The notes beneath the pieces are model-generated. The model was not told the origin of the DNA, made no database searches, and saw only the letters and a list, made by a program, of their open reading frames with translations. Positions 61,378 to 64,000 of a stretch of DNA of 64,000 bases are shown here, piece by piece. Both the position numbers and the translations under genes were made by a program. Source of the DNA: F23-D06 sp045132055 (GTDB lineage Bacteria > Bacteroidota > Bacteroidia > Bacteroidales > WCHB1-69); the NCBI GenBank assembly GCA_045132055.1, contig JBGURP010000027.1, positions 186,001 to 250,000 on the forward strand. Direction: 5' to 3'. The first letter of the stretch is position 1. Each line of letters starts with the position of its first letter.

Positions 61378-62557
61378 GATATGCTTCCATTTCCAGATCA
61401 GTCAACCCTATCGGTTAAGAACGTACAGATTCTTTGACATCAATCAGAATCACGATTACTTTGACGACTATCAGAACCAGTATCTGACCCGCCGTTTGGC
61501 AGAGCGCTGCTACCTGCCCGCCAACAAGATGATGCTGGAGCTGATCAAAAAGCATCCTGGCAAGTTCAAGCTCAGTTTCAGTATTGCCGGCAGTTCCATC
61601 ATGCTGTTCAAGAACTACTGTCCGGAGGTTATCGAGAGCTTCAAGGAGCTTATCGCAACAGGTTGCGTGGAAATTACTGGCAACACCTACACGCACAGTA
61701 TCGCCTCCCTGTACGGAAAAGAGCCTTTTATGGAGCAAGTAAAGCTGCAGGAAATGCTTTTGGATGAGACTTTCGGCGTAAAGCCCGTGTCTTTCTGCAA
61801 CACCGAGATCATCTACTCTGATGAGATTGGCGAATGGCTGGGCGATGCAGGCTATCGCGTGGTCCTCACTGAAGGAGCGCGGCACATTTTAGGTTGGAAG
61901 AGCCCCTTCTATCTGTATTGCAACCCCTATCAGACTGACGTGCGTCTGATGCTCCGTCCTTACAGGATTTGCGACGATATCACACTGCGCTTCCAAGACA
62001 AGAGCTGGGATCAATACCCTCTCACAGCGGAGAAATACATCAACTTCCTCAACAACTGCAACCACGGGAGTGAAGCACCGCTCATCAACCTGTTCTGGGA
62101 CTATGAAACTATCGGCGAGCACTACACGGAAGACACAGGCATCTTTGACTTCTTCCGCGCCTTGGTCGACCAGCTCTCCCAGAATCCGGACTACAGTTTC
62201 ATCACGCCACAGGAAGTGCTAAATCTGGACCTTGCGACATCCACCATGCACGCTCCGTGGCCTATTTCGTGCTCCGGAGAGGAAAAAGACACACACGAAT
62301 GGATTGGCAACGAATTGCAGCACGAGGCATTCCAACAGCTATTCAAGTTGCAGGATCTCTATAAGAAATCCAAAAATGCGGATGCCAAGCTCTGCTGGCT
62401 GCAATTGCAGGCCGCCGACCACTTCAACTTCATGAGTTCCAAATGGTTCGGGCATAGATTTGTAAAGCGTAATTTTGAAGTCTATTCCTCTCCCTACCAG
62501 GCCTTCATCAACTACATGAACGTGCTGAACGACGTGAAGTTGCAGTTGGAAGAGTAA
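61370..62557 (+). CDS. GH57-family alpha-amylase/4-alpha-glucanotransferase
   Basis: 395 residues of a (beta/alpha)7 GH57 domain. The N-terminus reads CFHFQISQPYRLRTYRFFDI, a GH57 region I type. NTEIIYSDEIGEWLGDAGYR contains the probable nucleophile Glu, and FWDYETIGEHYTEDTG the acid/base Asp. Length is near the usual 380-500 residues for intracellular GH57 enzymes. It starts 8 bp inside the glycosyltransferase gene and ends 4 bp before the convergent alanine-dehydrogenase-like gene. Probably degrades or rearranges glycogen together with the two upstream enzymes. Confidence 0.9.
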   Translation: MNRICFHFQISQPYRLRTYRFFDINQNHDYFDDYQNQYLTRRLAERCYLPANKMMLELIKKHPGKFKLSFSIAGSSIMLFKNYCPEVIESFKELIATGCVEITGNTYTHSIASLYGKEPFMEQVKLQEMLLDETFGVKPVSFCNTEIIYSDEIGEWLGDAGYRVVLTEGARHILGWKSPFYLYCNPYQTDVRLMLRPYRICDDITLRFQDKSWDQYPLTAEKYINFLNNCNHGSEAPLINLFWDYETIGEHYTEDTGIFDFFRALVDQLSQNPDYSFITPQEVLNLDLATSTMHAPWPISCSGEEKDTHEWIGNELQHEAFQQLFKLQDLYKKSKNADAKLCWLQLQAADHFNFMSSKWFGHRFVKRNFEVYSSPYQAFINYMNVLNDVKLQLEE

Positions 62558-62561
62558 AGTA

Positions 62562-63275
62562 TCAGTTCATATCCCAACAAAGAGAAGTAATGTCATTGCA
62601 GGACTGTCCCAACAGTTCTGCAATTTCTTTATTGCACAAATAGCCATTAAAGCAATAGGTGCTTTGCATCAAGGATGGATTTTTCTGCAACAGGAATTTC
62701 ATTTTCGGCTCCACAGCCAAAGCTTCAACCAAAGGCAGCAGAAATCCGGAAAGGGCTATATTCACGGCAGCAGTGGACCAAGTTTCCGACAGAATCTTGT
62801 CCGTTACATACATTTCCTCAGCATCTTTGATCAAATTCATGGCCAAAGCCGTGATTTTCTTGGAATTCAGCTTTTCAATCTGCGCAACATTCAACTGAGA
62901 GGGAAACTGGGTAGAGAAAACAATCTGCTCATCCTTCATCAAGCCTATCTGTTCATCGGTAAAAGGAGTGAATTTAGCCAACACTTTGGCCACACGCGAG
63001 AGTGTGAAGAAATCATCCTCAAACTCCGCGCCAGCGTCGGCATAATCCATATCCGTGAACTGCGAATGGAAAGCAAAACCGCGCTGCATGATAATATGGA
63101 CATGGTGTTCCACCAGTGTGTGAACGGCATCGGGCGTCAACATCACAAAACTGCCAATCGGCTGTTCGTCCTTTACAATAGCCAACACGTTCTCCACCAC
63201 AGGGTTATCCAGCAATATGGTCTGTTCCTGCGCTACGGGGTTCGCATCTTCCATTATTAATCCTGTTGTGCTCAT
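62562..63275 (-). CDS. Alanine dehydrogenase/PNT-family relative lacking the NAD-binding domain
   Basis: 237 residues. Residues about 36-155 align with the AlaDH/PNT N-terminal domain: VMLTPDAVHTLVEHHVHIIMQRG, SQFTDMDYADAGAEF, and a second stretch around VLAKFTPFTDEQIGLMKDEQIV. The last 70 residues (ALSGFLLPLVEAL...FLLQKNPSLMQSTYCFNGYLCNKEIAELLG) match the C-terminal helix of Bacteroidota alanine dehydrogenases, where the same tail reads ...Y.Y.G.LTN..IA... . The central Rossmann domain of about 150 residues is missing, with the two ends fused in frame. The Arg that normally precedes the ALTP motif is absent and the Lys in the following strand is kept. Full-length AlaDH is about 370-400 residues. 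The gene follows tsaE by 23 bp. Function unknown; not expected to use NAD. Confidence 0.75.
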   Translation of the reverse strand: MSTTGLIMEDANPVAQEQTILLDNPVVENVLAIVKDEQPIGSFVMLTPDAVHTLVEHHVHIIMQRGFAFHSQFTDMDYADAGAEFEDDFFTLSRVAKVLAKFTPFTDEQIGLMKDEQIVFSTQFPSQLNVAQIEKLNSKKITALAMNLIKDAEEMYVTDKILSETWSTAAVNIALSGFLLPLVEALAVEPKMKFLLQKNPSLMQSTYCFNGYLCNKEIAELLGQSCNDITSLCWDMN

Positions 63276-63298
63276 AGTTGTGTGTTTTTTTGTTATGG

Positions 63299-63709
63299 TT
63301 AAAAAGAAAAAAGCCGGGTGTGGTCATCCACCCGCTGAATGTGAATTGGTATGAAATCACCTTGCAGGATTTCCTCCACCTTTTCGGTCCACTCGATAAA
63401 GCAATAATGACCGCTGTATAGATACTCTTCAAAGCCGATGCGGGAGGCGTCTGCTGATTCATCAATGCGGTAGAAATCAAAATGATAGAGCGGTGTTCCT
63501 TGTTCTGTCCAGTATTCGTTCACGATGGCAAAGGTGGGCGAAGAGGTTATATCCTGTACACCGAGTTCGCGACAGATTTCCTTGATCAAGGTGGTTTTTC
63601 CTGTGCCCATCTCTCCATAGAAGCCAAACACACGTTCCTGCGGATAAGCTTTCAGGATGGCTTTCGCCACTTCGGGAAGTTGTTGCTCATTGGCGGTAAT
63701 CTGCTGCAT
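63299..63709 (-). CDS. tsaE: tRNA threonylcarbamoyladenosine biosynthesis ATPase TsaE
   Basis: About 136 residues. P-loop ATPase that, with TsaB and TsaD, makes t6A37. Walker A is FYGEMGTGKTTLIKEIC, and SSPTFAIVNEYW and LYHFDFYRID are the family's switch-like motifs. CFIEWTEKVEEIL is the conserved C-terminal region. The ATG at 63709 is chosen because 29 codons upstream (to 63796) lie before the promoter element at 63730-63737 and inside the preceding gene. It is followed by the alanine-dehydrogenase-like gene, likely in one transcript. Confidence 0.93.
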   Translation of the reverse strand: MQQITANEQQLPEVAKAILKAYPQERVFGFYGEMGTGKTTLIKEICRELGVQDITSSPTFAIVNEYWTEQGTPLYHFDFYRIDESADASRIGFEEYLYSGHYCFIEWTEKVEEILQGDFIPIHIQRVDDHTRLFSF

Positions 63710-63729
63710 ACTGTACGTTTTGAGGAGTG

Positions 63730-63737
63730 CAAATATA
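63730..63737 (-). promoter_or_regulatory. -7 element of the tsaE gene
   Basis: Reads TATATTTG on the minus strand (TAnnTTTG), 20 bp before the tsaE ATG at 63709. It overlaps no coding sequence; the upstream gene stops at 63742. Confidence 0.6.
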
Positions 63738-63741
63738 CATT

Positions 63742-64000
63742 TTATTGCTGAATCAGCAAGGGCATGGGAGCCTGGATGATTTTTCCGATGCGGCAATGTT
63801 CGCGCGCGGCGGCCTCCCTGACCGTTTCCTCAAAGTGAAAAGCCACCGAACCCGACAGATTCCACTCCAGCGTTTCAGCATTTTCATAATAGGCTTTCTG
63901 GCGGGAGAAAAACTCCGCAAAAGCCTCTACCGCAAGCTGATGCACGAAACCATCATCCAAGTGTTCGCGCACAAAAGGAGCCAGCGAAGCCCAGAACTTG
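63742..64000 (-). CDS. BadF/BadG/BcrA/BcrD ATPase-family kinase, C-terminal part (5' end beyond window)
   Basis: Only the last 86 or so residues are in the window. The sequence reads KFWASLAPFVREHLDDGFVHQLAVEAFAEFFSR, then WNLSGSVAFHFEETVREAAAREH and IGKIIQAPMPLLIQQ. These match the C-terminal end of the BadF/BadG/BcrA/BcrD ATPase family, which in Bacteroidota usually acts as an N-acetylglucosamine kinase-like sugar kinase. The ASKHA nucleotide-binding part is off the edge, so activity cannot be judged. It ends 32 bp before the tsaE start, on the same strand. Confidence 0.8.
   Translation of the reverse strand, partial: KFWASLAPFVREHLDDGFVHQLAVEAFAEFFSRQKAYYENAETLEWNLSGSVAFHFEETVREAAAREHCRIGKIIQAPMPLLIQQ

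Noticed and set aside
1..64000. tRNA, rRNA, CRISPR array, prophage, transposase or integrase
   Set aside because: None recognised by eye. Small structured RNAs cannot be excluded without a covariance search.

Overview
The window comes from a Gram-negative member of the Bacteroidota, most likely order Bacteroidales. The main evidence is a complete porP-gldK-gldL-gldM-gldN type IX secretion (T9SS) cluster, T9SS sorting-type domains (CHU_C) on other proteins, a Bacteroides-type tryptophanase, LPS heptose epimerase, DUF5686 and FISUMP proteins, and many upstream regions carrying the Bacteroidota -7 element TAnnTTTG a few bases before the start codon. Coding density is high and no gene-free stretch exceeds about 260 bp. 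I saw no tRNA, rRNA, CRISPR array, IS element or prophage.

Layout. 1-6.3 kb: the 3'-truncated tsaD, divergent from a TamB-like giant, then a small membrane protein. 6.3-9 kb: iron alcohol dehydrogenase plus aldehyde dehydrogenase operon. 9.2-11.5 kb: an ECF sigma module and a CDF metal exporter. 11.5-16.2 kb: a DUF5686 outer-membrane protein and thrS. 16.3-23.1 kb: a TetR-controlled RND efflux operon (tetR, lipoprotein, adaptor, pump, TolC-like channel) with a visible operator. 23.1-25.6 kb: a small secreted protein, an Mpv17-like membrane protein, a thioredoxin-like protein and 3-methyladenine glycosylase. 25.7-30.5 kb: a second ECF sigma gene overlapping a membrane-anchored CHU_C protein, then an M16-like protein without the zinc motif, then a large CHU_C surface protein. 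30.6-33.7 kb: FISUMP protein, LysM-esterase and DUF3109. 33.7-40 kb: tnaA, MORN protein, membrane-anchored OmpH-like protein, recQ, hldD. 40-46 kb: the T9SS core. 46.3-49.7 kb: a 1149-residue predicted outer-membrane barrel. 49.8-52.2 kb: lone C-terminal transketolase half, third ECF sigma, probable anti-sigma and Spy-like protein. 52.3-55.8 kb: rpsL-rpsG-fusA-rpsJ, closed by a terminator and not continuing into rplC. 55.9-62.6 kb: HdrB-like and HdrA-like redox proteins followed by three glycogen/alpha-glucan enzymes. 62.6-64 kb: an alanine-dehydrogenase relative that appears to lack its NAD-binding domain, tsaE, and the C-terminus of a BadF/BcrA-type kinase.

Themes. Envelope biogenesis dominates: T9SS core, TamB, an RND pump, an OmpH-like chaperone, a Spy-like protein and several surface proteins. 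Three separate ECF sigma modules each have a membrane partner, and one partner ends in a T9SS sorting-type domain, which suggests a link between envelope or secretion state and transcription. The observations most worth following are the domain-deleted alanine dehydrogenase next to tsaE, the sigma/CHU_C pair, the FISUMP protein with an internal sorting-like domain, and three copies of an interspersed GTAGAGACG palindrome placed just behind stop codons. All family names rest on reading motifs by eye; no database search was run.
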